This document shows, piece after piece, positions 24,877 through 32,680 of a stretch of DNA of 64,000 nt. Each line of letters opens with the position of its first letter. The stretch's first letter is position 1. The stretch covers positions 1,240,001-1,304,000 of the forward strand of contig NZ_JAMXLE010000001.1 of assembly GCF_024055895.1 (NCBI RefSeq). Direction: 5' to 3'. The notes beneath the pieces were generated by a model. That model saw nothing but the letters and a program-made list of their open reading frames with translations. It did no database searches and was not told the DNA's origin. Origin of the DNA: Rhizobium sp. L1K21. GTDB lineage: Bacteria; Pseudomonadota; Alphaproteobacteria; Rhizobiales; Rhizobiaceae. The position numbers and the translations under genes are program-made.

Positions 24877-25839
24877 TCATGCCCCGCCGCCAACGCGCGC
24901 AGCGCGGCCACCGCGGCGACCGCCACGCCCACCGGCTGCCGGAGCAGCAGCTGCTGCCGGTGTGGCACCGGCGGCTGCCGGCTGATGGTCGCGATAGGTC
25001 ATGATCCAGGTCGAGCAGTTTTCATCCGTGCCATTCAGAACGTTGGCGCCGCGCACGGCTTCCATTTCCTGCGGGCGGCAGGGGTTCATGATGGCCGATG
25101 TCATGCCGGCACCGATCACCATCGGAATGAAGGCGGCGTTGATGCCGTGACGGTGCGGAAGACCGAATGAAATATTCGACAGGCCGCAGGTCGTGTTGAC
25201 CTTCAATTCGTTGCGCAGACGGTAAAGCAGCGAGAAAACCTGGCGGCCTGCATCGCCCAGTGCGCCAATCGGCATGACGAGCGGATCAACGACCACGTCT
25301 TCGGGCTTGATGCCATGGTCCATGGCGCGCTCGACGATCTTTTTCGCCACGGCAAAACGCACGTCCGGGTCCATGGAGATGCCCGATTCGTCGTTGGAAA
25401 TCGCCACCACCGGCACATCATATTTCTTGCAGAGAGGCAGAATGGCTTCGAGCTTTTCTTCCTCGCCGGTCACGGAGTTGACGAGCGGACGACCCTTGGC
25501 AACCTTCAGGGCAGCTTCGATGGCGGCTGTCACAGAGCTGTCGATGGAGAGCGGGACATCGACGAGACCTTGCACGATCTCCAGGGTCTGCACGAGCAGG
25601 TCCGGTTCGGTCGCGTTCGGGTCAACGGCGGTCACGCCTGCATTCACATCCAGCATGGTGGCGCCGGCTGCGACCTGTTCAAGCGCATCCTTTTTCACGG
25701 TTTCGAAATTGCCTTCGACCATTTCGGCGGCAAGCTTCTTTCTGCCGGTCGGGTTGATGCGTTCGCCAATGACGCAGAAGGGCTGGTCGAAGCCGATGTA
25801 GATTTCCCTTGTAGCGGAAGCAACGAGTGTGCGGGTCAT
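24877..25839 (-). CDS. Methyltetrahydrofolate:corrinoid methyltransferase (AcsE/MtrH-like)
   Basis: A 320-residue TIM-barrel pterin-binding methyltransferase. It has FCVIGERINPTGRKKLAAEM at the pterin pocket, ATMLDVNAGVTAVDPN, PLSIDSS, VVAISNDESGISMDPD, VVVDPLVMPIGA and CGLSNISFGLPHR, the full set for the AcsE/MtgA/MetH-pterin group. It moves a methyl group between the corrinoid protein and THF, in this context from methylcorrinoid to THF. After residue 285 the domain ends and an Ala/Pro linker leads to a C-terminal GGRGGRRGGRAAR tail. Start at 25839 has AGGA upstream. It is 74 bp downstream of the MetF-like gene. Confidence 0.9.
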   Translation of the reverse strand: MTRTLVASATREIYIGFDQPFCVIGERINPTGRKKLAAEMVEGNFETVKKDALEQVAAGATMLDVNAGVTAVDPNATEPDLLVQTLEIVQGLVDVPLSIDSSVTAAIEAALKVAKGRPLVNSVTGEEEKLEAILPLCKKYDVPVVAISNDESGISMDPDVRFAVAKKIVERAMDHGIKPEDVVVDPLVMPIGALGDAGRQVFSLLYRLRNELKVNTTCGLSNISFGLPHRHGINAAFIPMVIGAGMTSAIMNPCRPQEMEAVRGANVLNGTDENCSTWIMTYRDHQPAAAGATPAAAAAPAAGGRGGRRGGRAARVGGGA

Positions 25840-25913
25840 GATTTTTCCTGTCTGTCCACCGAAGTCGGTCTGTTGGTTCGTCTTTGCCGAATACCGGACA
25901 AAGACCAATGTGT

Positions 25914-27005
25914 TTACGAGTTGCCTGCGGCCTCTCCAGCCATTTCCTGCGGCTTTTGCACTTCACCGCTTTGTATTGTGTCGTTGCGCGCAGCAGCGAT
26001 GATATCGGCCTGGCTCATTTCGCGCTTCCAGGGTTTGCGGCCTTTCAGCACGCCCGATTCATGCACGATTTCAGCGACATATTCTTCCTGCCGGTAGGCC
26101 ATGACGTGGACGCCGGAAACGCCTTCGATTTCCTTCACCTCGTTGATCATGTCGATGCAGATCTTCTTGCCTTCATCCTTCTGATTTTCAGCGCCTTCCA
26201 GGCGCTTGATGATATCGTCGGGAATATGGATGCCGGGAACATTGGCGCGGATCCACTTGGCCGTGCGGGCCGATGCCATGGGACCAACGCCGCCCAAGAT
26301 GTAACATTTCTCATGCAGGCCCATATCGACCACGCGTTTCATATATTCCTTGAACATCGGAATATCGAAAATGTACTGGCTCTGCACGAACTGCGCGCCG
26401 GCTGCGATCTTCTTGGCGAGGCGGTGCGGACGGAAGTCGAACGGCGGCGCGAAGGGGTTGATGGCCGCACCCAGGAACACATTGGGTGGTGAGGTGATCT
26501 TGCGACCCGAAAGAAACTTTGATTCGTCCCGCATGGTGCGAATGATTTCGAGCATAGACATGCAGTCGACATCGAAGACGGGCTTGGCGCCCGGTTGATC
26601 GCCTGCCTGTACGCCGTCGCCGGTGAGGCAGAGGATGTTCTGCACACCCATGGCCGACGCGCCGAGAACGTCGCCCTGAATGGCGATCCTGTTTCGGTCG
26701 CGGGCTGATATCTGCATGATCGGTGCATAGCCCATGCGGGTCAGCAGCGCGCAGATGCCGACGGATGACATGTGGCAATTTGCGCCGGATGCATCCACCG
26801 CGTTGATACCGTCCACCCAGCCTTCGAAAATGGCCGCACGGTCGTAGACATCCTGCGGGTCGGCGCTGTCTGGCGGGTTCAGCTCGGTCGTAACCGCGAA
26901 TTCGCCGCGGCGCAGAATGCGCTCCAGACGGCCGCGCGACGAGTGGCCGGGCAGGGGATCGAGCGGCGATCCGATATCGTTCGGGTTGACGTCAGCGGCA
27001 TTCAT
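25914..27005 (-). CDS. Methylenetetrahydrofolate reductase (MetF-like)
   Basis: A 363-residue MTHFR-fold flavoprotein: FAVTTELNPPDSAD at strand 1, ANCHMSSVGICALLTRMG, NILCLTGDG (folate/FAD region), FQ-equivalent FVQSQYIFDIPMFKEYM and YILGGVGPMASA. It is longer than E. coli MetF (about 300) through extensions at both ends. In this operon it probably runs oxidatively, turning methyl-THF from the methyltransferase into methylene-THF. It starts by ATGA overlap with the MetV-like gene, the same pairing as MetVF in acetogens, so electrons may not come from NADH alone. Confidence 0.9.
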   Translation of the reverse strand: MNAADVNPNDIGSPLDPLPGHSSRGRLERILRRGEFAVTTELNPPDSADPQDVYDRAAIFEGWVDGINAVDASGANCHMSSVGICALLTRMGYAPIMQISARDRNRIAIQGDVLGASAMGVQNILCLTGDGVQAGDQPGAKPVFDVDCMSMLEIIRTMRDESKFLSGRKITSPPNVFLGAAINPFAPPFDFRPHRLAKKIAAGAQFVQSQYIFDIPMFKEYMKRVVDMGLHEKCYILGGVGPMASARTAKWIRANVPGIHIPDDIIKRLEGAENQKDEGKKICIDMINEVKEIEGVSGVHVMAYRQEEYVAEIVHESGVLKGRKPWKREMSQADIIAAARNDTIQSGEVQKPQEMAGEAAGNS

Positions 27006-27547
27006 TTGCTGGTTGCTCCTTCGCCTTCCTTGGCTGCTGCGGCATTGGCGGTCACGCGCAGCCAGGCTGAGGTTTCGCGAATGGACTGATCGACCGGCTT
27101 TTGAACGTTCAAGATCGCGTCCCCCTTCTTCATGTTGCGCGAGCCCTGCCAGGCCTGTACCCAAACGCAGGGCATGTCCGGCTCGACTTCACAGTGTCCA
27201 TTTGCGCGCACGCCGCCGCATGGACCGTTGCGCAGCTGCTTGGGACAGTTCATCGGGCAGCTCATGCCTGTTGACGACAGGGCACACTGGCCGCACATGC
27301 GACAGTCAAACAGCAGGCCTTTGACCTGTGCCTCGACAAATTTGACCGGCGCTTCGACACGTTTGTAGCCAATGCCTTTCCAGACCGGATGCAGAAGCAG
27401 GAAGACGTTTGAAAAACGCTCATAGAACCACTCGAGCATGCGCGAGTTTCGCACCGACCAGAGCCGGATTGCAAAACGCCGACGCAGGCGACGCGATGGC
27501 GAAACGCCGGATGGAACGTAGGCGGTTGCTTCAGCCTTCTTGGCCAT
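27002..27547 (-). CDS. MetV-like protein (MTHFR C-terminal / zinc-cysteine domain)
   Basis: A 181-residue protein with the Cys-rich MTHFR_C signature CRMCGQCALSSTGMSCPMNC followed by LRNGPCGGVRANGHCEV. This domain is the MetV subunit of acetogen MetVF reductases, where it supports folate reduction and contact with other redox partners. The N-terminus carries a basic stretch SRRLRRRF. It overlaps both neighbours: 17 bp with the gene upstream and 4 bp with metF-like. I expect a stable complex with the MetF-like protein. Confidence 0.85.
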   Translation of the reverse strand: MAKKAEATAYVPSGVSPSRRLRRRFAIRLWSVRNSRMLEWFYERFSNVFLLLHPVWKGIGYKRVEAPVKFVEAQVKGLLFDCRMCGQCALSSTGMSCPMNCPKQLRNGPCGGVRANGHCEVEPDMPCVWVQAWQGSRNMKKGDAILNVQKPVDQSIRETSAWLRVTANAAAAKEGEGATSK

Positions 27548-27842
27548 CGGTGCGTCCCCCTGTTTTGACGAGCGCAACCAGGCGCTCCTTGTCGTATTCG
27601 GCTTCGATTGCGGCGGCAGCCTTGTCGGCTTCCGCCTCCAGATCGTCGCTTACGCTTGTTGGTTCCCCCTTGCGCCATTCGGCCAGATAGTCGTCGGTTT
27701 CGGCAGCGCCGGAACGCATTGCGGCCATGTCGATGGCTTCGGTAAAGCGCAAAGAAAGCTCACGCTTGGCGTTGTTGCGGCCTTTCTTGACAATGACCTG
27801 CGCGGGTATGTCCCGCCAATAGACAATGATGCAATCTGCCAT
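27531..27842 (-). CDS. 'Virulence factor' family small protein
   Basis: A 103-residue protein matching the small family catalogued as Virulence_fact: IIVYWRDIPAQVIVKKGRNNAKRELSLRFTEAIDMAAMRSG, then an acidic helical C-terminus. The family name is not informative. Here the gene overlaps the MetV-like gene by 17 bp and sits inside the methyl-transfer operon, so a role in one-carbon or corrinoid chemistry is more likely than virulence. Start at 27842 is preceded by GGGGGAG. Confidence 0.75.
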   Translation of the reverse strand: MADCIIVYWRDIPAQVIVKKGRNNAKRELSLRFTEAIDMAAMRSGAAETDDYLAEWRKGEPTSVSDDLEAEADKAAAAIEAEYDKERLVALVKTGGRTDGQEG

Positions 27843-28006
27843 TCCTGCTCCCCCGCCGACCATTGTCGCGGCCATAGAATATGCAGATGAGAATGCACGC
27901 AGTCCGCCCCGTTCACTGCACTTGTCGCGACGTGCGCACAATTCAAAAGCGACGTGGGCGTCGCCTTGTGAAAACAATGATGATCGTGCAATGCGCCTGG
28001 TGCCCG

Positions 28007-28627
28007 TCAGCCGTTGGCTTTCGTCAATTCCGGTTCAAGGTCGCCGTAGCCGGTGAAGCGGTATTCGTATTGCAGACCCAGATAGTCGGCCGCCCACTTC
28101 GCTTTTGCTTGAAGCTCTTCGTCCACTGTCTGCGCCAGATAGACGAGCTTTTGGTAATTGCCGAAGAACATGCCGATCAGTTCCGGGTGTTTGTCGAGTT
28201 TCATCGGTTCGATGATAAAGGCCTCGAACTGTCTTGCGATGAGATCGGTAAGGTAAAAGGAGGTGATGTCGTCACCGCTTGTGTGCATGAATTTCTCAAC
28301 GCCGGTGTAAAAGGCGTAACAGTGCGGGCCGGGCAGGCGGGCAATGCCTTCTTCGTCACATATCTTGTCGACTTCGCCCCTGGTGCCGCATTCCGCGTAA
28401 CCGATATAGATGCGTTCAAAGCCGTCGCTGCGGGCCTCTGCAATCTTTTCGCGCAAACCCGGTGCAATCTTTTCCGGGCGGATATGCCAGATGGCCGGCA
28501 GACAGGTCAGGTCGATATGGTCCAGCCCCCGCTGGTCGCAGATGTCGACAATTTCCCGGGCGATTGCGCCACAGGCAATGACCTTGATTTTGTCGCTTTT
28601 GACCGGCTCTGCCATAATTTGGTCCAT
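28007..28627 (-). CDS. DUF1638 domain protein
   Basis: A 206-residue protein of the DUF1638 family: KVIACGAIAREIVDICD at the N-terminus, IYIGYAECGTRGEVDKICDEEG and ARLPGPHCYAFYTG in the centre. DUF1638 proteins recur in methylamine/betaine corrinoid methyltransferase clusters of methanogens, acetogens and proteobacteria. Conserved Cys residues (ACG, AEC, PHC) suggest metal or cofactor binding. No reaction is established. Confidence 0.85.
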   Translation of the reverse strand: MDQIMAEPVKSDKIKVIACGAIAREIVDICDQRGLDHIDLTCLPAIWHIRPEKIAPGLREKIAEARSDGFERIYIGYAECGTRGEVDKICDEEGIARLPGPHCYAFYTGVEKFMHTSGDDITSFYLTDLIARQFEAFIIEPMKLDKHPELIGMFFGNYQKLVYLAQTVDEELQAKAKWAADYLGLQYEYRFTGYGDLEPELTKANG

Positions 28628-28676
28628 TCCGCGTGGCGTCCTTCAACTATAATTTAGAAATGGGATCGGGACACAG

Positions 28677-28835
28677 ATGCAATCTTATCGCACGCTTTCC
28701 AAAATTGCAGTCGCTCTGGCTGCCGTGACACTGCTTTCTTCCTGCGGCAACACGATCCGCGGGATTGGCCGCGACACGTCAAACGCCGTTGAAGCGACCC
28801 GGCAAGCCGGCAACGATGTCGCCAACTCATTCTAA
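28677..28835 (+). CDS. Entericidin A/B-like small lipoprotein
   Basis: A 52-residue protein read directly from the sequence. The signal peptide has a lipobox LLSSC (Cys23), and the short mature part GNTIRGIGRDTSNAVEATRQ is typical of entericidin/EcnAB-like lipoproteins of alphaproteobacteria. It would be an outer-membrane-anchored peptide. It is encoded on the opposite strand to its neighbours, between the DUF1638 and corrinoid-protein genes, and is followed by a strong terminator. Confidence 0.8.
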   Translation: MQSYRTLSKIAVALAAVTLLSSCGNTIRGIGRDTSNAVEATRQAGNDVANSF

Positions 28836-28844
28836 GCAATGAAA

Positions 28845-28880
28845 AAAGCGCGGTTTTAGAAGGCCGCGCTTTCTTTTTCT
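28845..28880. terminator. Bidirectional rho-independent terminator
   Basis: The perfect stem AAAGCGCGG/CCGCGCTTT has a 10-base loop, a T-rich tract on the right (CTTTTTCT) and an A-run on the left, which reads as T-run on the minus strand. It ends the lipoprotein gene rightwards and the corrinoid-protein gene leftwards. Confidence 0.88.
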
Positions 28881-28901
28881 CTCAACCGTTCGTAGCTGCT
28901 C

Positions 28902-29597
28902 TCAGCGGCCCATGCTGTTGTGCTTGCGGGAAATGAAATCCTTTGCCGTTTCAACAGTGACCGCGGCATCGCGACAATAGGCGTCTGCACCGACAGCCTT
29001 GCCGAATTCTTCATTCAGCGGCGCGCCGCCGACGAGCACGATCAGATCGTCGCGGATCTGCTTTTCCTTCAGCGTGTCGATCACGACCTTCATATAGGGC
29101 ATGGTGGTGGTGAGCAGGGCGGACATGCCGAGAATGTCGGGCTGTTCCTTCTCGATGGCTGCGAGATAGGCGTCGACGTCATTGTTGATGCCGAGGTCAA
29201 CCACTTCAAAGCCTGCACCCTCCATCATCATGCCGACGAGGTTCTTGCCGATGTCGTGGATGTCGCCCTTGACGGTGCCGATGACCATCTTGCCCTGTTT
29301 GGGGGCGTCGGTTGCGGCCAGAAGCGGGCGCAGGATCGACATGCCGGCCTTCATAGCGTTGGCGGACAGCAGAACTTCCGGCACGAAGAGAATGCCATCG
29401 CGGAAGTCGATACCAACAATGCGCATGCCTTCAACCAGAGCTTCTGTCAGCACCTTGTAAGGGGCCCAGCCACGCTCAAGAAGGATATTGGTGCCTTCCT
29501 CGATTTCTTCTTTGAGGCCATCGTAAAGGTCATCATGCATCTGCTGCACGAGATCTTCGTCGGAAAGTTCGGAAAGGATGATTTCGTCGTCGGACAT
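28902..29597 (-). CDS. Corrinoid protein of the MttB-type methyltransferase
   Basis: A 231-residue cobalamin-binding protein with the two usual domains: a helical cap (about 10-95; LVEGMRIVGIDFRDGILFVPEVLLSANAM) and a Rossmann B12 domain with the base-off motif D112-I-H114-D-I-G117, followed by SALLTTT and VLVGGAPL. It carries the methyl group between MttB-like and methyl-THF methyltransferases. Its own terminator and start opposite mttB suggest it is a separate, highly expressed transcript, in keeping with the need for more carrier than enzyme. Confidence 0.92.
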   Translation of the reverse strand: MSDDEIILSELSDEDLVQQMHDDLYDGLKEEIEEGTNILLERGWAPYKVLTEALVEGMRIVGIDFRDGILFVPEVLLSANAMKAGMSILRPLLAATDAPKQGKMVIGTVKGDIHDIGKNLVGMMMEGAGFEVVDLGINNDVDAYLAAIEKEQPDILGMSALLTTTMPYMKVVIDTLKEKQIRDDLIVLVGGAPLNEEFGKAVGADAYCRDAAVTVETAKDFISRKHNSMGR

Positions 29598-29854
29598 TGA
29601 TGAATACCCTGGTTGATAGAGCTGGGACGATCCCGTGGATTCCCTTCCACGTTCATATAATAAGCCGTAATTTTGCGGAATGTTTGTTTTTGATTACGAC
29701 GCGTGGCGACGTGAATGCGACGGGACGGCCCTTCACCCAAGTTTCGCTATCAGCGTCTCGTGTGGCGCAATTAGATCATGACAGCTTTCTGCTTTGGACT
29801 AGATTACGTGTGACACCGGTGAGGAGCCGGACCTTTTTCGTTTTGAGGACCGAG
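29598..29854. promoter_or_regulatory. Divergent promoter region, corrinoid-protein gene / mttB-like gene
   Basis: This 257-bp non-coding region separates two divergent genes whose products must work together, so it should contain both promoters and any operator for the pathway regulator. The frame upstream of mttB stays open here but shows no family similarity. I could not pick out a convincing dyad. Confidence 0.45.
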
Positions 29855-31450
29855 ATGGATCAAGATAGCTCAATGCCAGAAATGGAATATGATGCCGGCA
29901 TGGACAGCACGGGTGGCGGACGCAAGGCGCGCGCCGGTCGCGGTGCTGCAGCACGCCGTGCAACACGTGGCGCTGTGGGTCCGGGCCCGTCACTTCCCTT
30001 CATTACGCGCAAGATCAAGGAATACGAGGTTCTGGACGAGGAGGGCCTTTCCCTGATCGAGGCTAATGCCGATATCGTTCTGGAAGAGGTGGGTATTGAA
30101 TTTCGCGACGACGAAGAAGCGCTTGCGCTTTGGAAAGAAGCCGGCGCGGATGTCAAAGGCCAGCGTGTACATTTTCCCAAAGGTCTCTGCCGCGAGCTGT
30201 TGAAAACGGCGCCTTCGAAATTCACCTGGCATGCCCGCAATCCGGAGCGTTCCGTTGAAATTGGTGGCAAGGGCACCGTGTTCGCGCCGGTTTATGGACC
30301 GCCCTTCGTCCGCGATCTCGATGGCAACCGCCGTTATGCGACGATTGAAGACTTTCGAAATTTCGTGAAGCTCGCCTACATGGCGCCCTCCATGCACTCC
30401 TCCGGCGGAACGGTTTGCGAGCCGGTCGATATTGCAGTGAACAAGCGTCACCTCGATATGGTCTACAGCCATATCCGCTATTCGGATAAGCCTTTCATGG
30501 GCTCGGTGACGGCACCTGAACGTGCAGAGGATTCCGTTGCCATGGCCAAATTGGTCTTTGGCGATGACTTCGTTGAAAACAACACGGTCATGCTGAACCT
30601 CATCAACGCCAACTCGCCGATGGTTTTCGACGAGACCATGCTGGGTGCATTGAAGGTCTATGCGCGCCACAATCAGGCGAGTGTTGTTTCGCCGTTCATT
30701 CTGGCCGGTGCCATGAGCCCGGTCACGGTTGCCGGCACGTTGACGCAGATCCTGGCCGAAGTTCTGGCGGGAGCCTCCTTCACCCAGCTGATCCGCAAGG
30801 GTTCGCCGGTTCTCTTCGGTACGTTTGCGGCCTCGATTTCCATGCAGTCGGGTGCGCCGACATTCGGAACGCCTGAGCCGTCATTGGTTTCCTACGGTGC
30901 GGCACAGCTTGCCCGTCGCCTTGGCCTGCCGTTCCGTACGGGCGGTGGGCTCTGCGGCTCGAAGGTCCCCGATGCGCAGGCCGCGTACGAATCGGCCAAC
31001 ACGCTGAACACGACATTGCTCGCGGGCACGAACTTCGTGCTACACGCGGCAGGTTGGCTGGAAGGTGGTCTGGTTGCGTCCTACGAGAAGTTCATGATGG
31101 ATCAGGATCAGCTCGGCATGCTGCAGCGGATGGCCGAGGGCGTGAACCTCACTGCCGACGGTCAGGCGATGGATGCAATCCGCGAGGTCGGTCCGGGAAG
31201 CCACTATCTCGGTTGCGCGCATACGCAGGCCAATTTCCAGACGGCATTCTACCGTTCGGCGCTGATGGACAATAACTCGTTCGAACAGTGGGAAATCGAA
31301 GGCCAGAAGCGGATGGAAGATCGTGCCAATGCGCTTTGCAAGTCCTGGCTGGAAGCCTATGTCGCGCCTGAACTTGATCCGGCAATCGACGACGCTTTGC
31401 TGGCCTATATGGCAGAGAAGAAGGCTGCTGTTCCTGACGCTTTCTCCTGA
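29855..31450 (+). CDS. MttB-family (non-pyrrolysine) quaternary amine methyltransferase
   Basis: A 531-residue TIM-barrel methyltransferase of the trimethylamine methyltransferase family, e.g. GTVCEPVDIAVNKRHLDMVY, FMGSVTAPERAEDSVAMAKL and GSHYLGCAHTQANFQTAFYR. The frame has no in-frame TAG, so there is no pyrrolysine. That places it with the MtgB/MtpB/MtcB-type enzymes that demethylate quaternary amines such as glycine betaine, proline betaine or carnitine. Residues 20-40 are a Gly/Ala/Arg stretch (RKARAGRGAAARRATR) absent from methanogen MttB as I know it. GAGGA precedes the ATG at 29855. Substrate is inferred as a betaine from the neighbours, not proven. Confidence 0.9.
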   Translation: MDQDSSMPEMEYDAGMDSTGGGRKARAGRGAAARRATRGAVGPGPSLPFITRKIKEYEVLDEEGLSLIEANADIVLEEVGIEFRDDEEALALWKEAGADVKGQRVHFPKGLCRELLKTAPSKFTWHARNPERSVEIGGKGTVFAPVYGPPFVRDLDGNRRYATIEDFRNFVKLAYMAPSMHSSGGTVCEPVDIAVNKRHLDMVYSHIRYSDKPFMGSVTAPERAEDSVAMAKLVFGDDFVENNTVMLNLINANSPMVFDETMLGALKVYARHNQASVVSPFILAGAMSPVTVAGTLTQILAEVLAGASFTQLIRKGSPVLFGTFAASISMQSGAPTFGTPEPSLVSYGAAQLARRLGLPFRTGGGLCGSKVPDAQAAYESANTLNTTLLAGTNFVLHAAGWLEGGLVASYEKFMMDQDQLGMLQRMAEGVNLTADGQAMDAIREVGPGSHYLGCAHTQANFQTAFYRSALMDNNSFEQWEIEGQKRMEDRANALCKSWLEAYVAPELDPAIDDALLAYMAEKKAAVPDAFS

Positions 31451-31545
31451 AAGGGTCCCGAAGCCAGGGAGAGTGGCGGTCAGTCGGACGTTGCGGACTT
31501 GATCCAGAAAGACGTCTGGCGTCCTCATTACAAAGGGCGATAGAG

Positions 31546-32220
31546 TTGAATCTGTTGGCCTCGATTGAAGAACGATTGGCACCGCACGGCATATTGCTGC
31601 GCGGTGCCGTTTCCTTTGATGAAGGCGAGGGGCCGCCGGTCGGTGATGGCTTTGCCCGCATTGTCGTTCTGCTTGGTAATGTCGGTGGCTCTGTCTGGCA
31701 GCCGTTCAGTGCGTGGCGCAAAAGTCAGCCGGATGGGGGTGGGGTGCATCCGCTGGATAATTGGTCACGTGCCGTCATTCAGCCAATAGCCGATGCGTTT
31801 TCCGCTGCTGCCTATTATCCTTCAGACACGCCCTGGTGGCCGTTTCAACAATGGGCGGTCAAGGCAGAGGGGCTTCAGGCATCACCGCTTGGTTTATTGA
31901 TCCATCCCGAATACGGGCTCTGGCACGGCTATCGCGGGGCGCTCGGTTTTGCAGAGCCATTGCGTGTATCGGCTGCCCATGTGCGTGATTTTCCCTGTGA
32001 AGGCTGCCTGGAAAAACCGTGCCTTAATAGCTGCCCGGTCGATGCCGTCGATCCAGCAAGTTTCGACGTGAAAGCCTGCCGGAGCTACCTTTCAAGCGCG
32101 GCAGGGCAATCCGGTTGCATGATAAAAGGCTGTCTGGCCCGCAACGCCTGCCCGGTCGGCGAAGCGTATCGCTATCCGACCGAGCAAATTGTTTTTCATA
32201 TGCGGGCTTTGGATATCTGA
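31546..32220 (+). CDS. Eight-cysteine ferredoxin-like protein
   Basis: A 224-residue protein. The first 145 residues have no recognised domain. The C-terminal part has eight cysteines (C151, C154, C159, C163, C178, C191, C196, C202), including CxxCxxxxCxxxCP, enough for two 4Fe-4S clusters; it recalls the ferredoxin part of QueG-like proteins. The start is a TTG at 31546. Position right after mttB suggests a reductant for corrinoid reactivation or an electron acceptor for methyl-THF oxidation; this is inference. Confidence 0.75.
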   Translation: MNLLASIEERLAPHGILLRGAVSFDEGEGPPVGDGFARIVVLLGNVGGSVWQPFSAWRKSQPDGGGVHPLDNWSRAVIQPIADAFSAAAYYPSDTPWWPFQQWAVKAEGLQASPLGLLIHPEYGLWHGYRGALGFAEPLRVSAAHVRDFPCEGCLEKPCLNSCPVDAVDPASFDVKACRSYLSSAAGQSGCMIKGCLARNACPVGEAYRYPTEQIVFHMRALDI

Positions 32221-32227
32221 CCTGCAG

Positions 32228-32581
32228 TCAGATCGGCGATGGCGGAAAGGCACGGTCCATGCCGCCCGACTTCGACAGTCCCTCGCGAAATGCGGCATAG
32301 GCGGCGTGCTGGCTGGAACGGGCCGCTTCCATAATCCTGACCTGCAGCCGGTTAGGCGCGATGGAGCCCAGCCATTCGCCCGTCTGGCTGAGCTTCAGCG
32401 AATTCAAGAAACGCGCTTTGCTTTGCTGATCGAGGTAAAGCTGCAGCCCCTCCAGAAAGAGATCGTCCTGTTCGCCTTTTTCCAGCGCAGCGACGATCAG
32501 CGCTTTGTCGGCCTCTTCTAGGCTTGTCAGTTTGCTCGCAATGGTTTCCCGTCCGGGGAAAAGTGCCGGATTGGCGTTCAT
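32228..32581 (-). CDS. Hypothetical 117-residue protein
   Basis: A small, mostly helical soluble protein (LEEADKALIVAALEKGEQDDLFLEGLQLYLDQQSKARFL). I recognise no domain. It ends 7 bp from the convergent ferredoxin gene and begins 99 bp from the end of the methyltransferase gene to its right on the same strand, so it could be the distal gene of that transcript. Confidence 0.6.
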   Translation of the reverse strand: MNANPALFPGRETIASKLTSLEEADKALIVAALEKGEQDDLFLEGLQLYLDQQSKARFLNSLKLSQTGEWLGSIAPNRLQVRIMEAARSSQHAAYAAFREGLSKSGGMDRAFPPSPI

Positions 32582-32680
32582 GCGCTGGCCCTCCGAATCG
32601 TGTTCCTTTCCCGCATCATAGGAAAACCGAGCCGGAAAGGGCTATGGTCAAATCGGCAAAAAGTTGCTCAGGCTTGGCAA

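Noticed and set aside
29597-29854. N-terminal extension of 86 codons on the MttB-like frame
   Set aside because: The extension has no family similarity and overlaps the divergent promoter region; an RBS precedes the ATG at 29855.
29855-31450. Pyrrolysine-type MttB
   Set aside because: There is no in-frame TAG in the whole frame and no pyl genes nearby; the enzyme belongs to the non-pyrrolysine branch.
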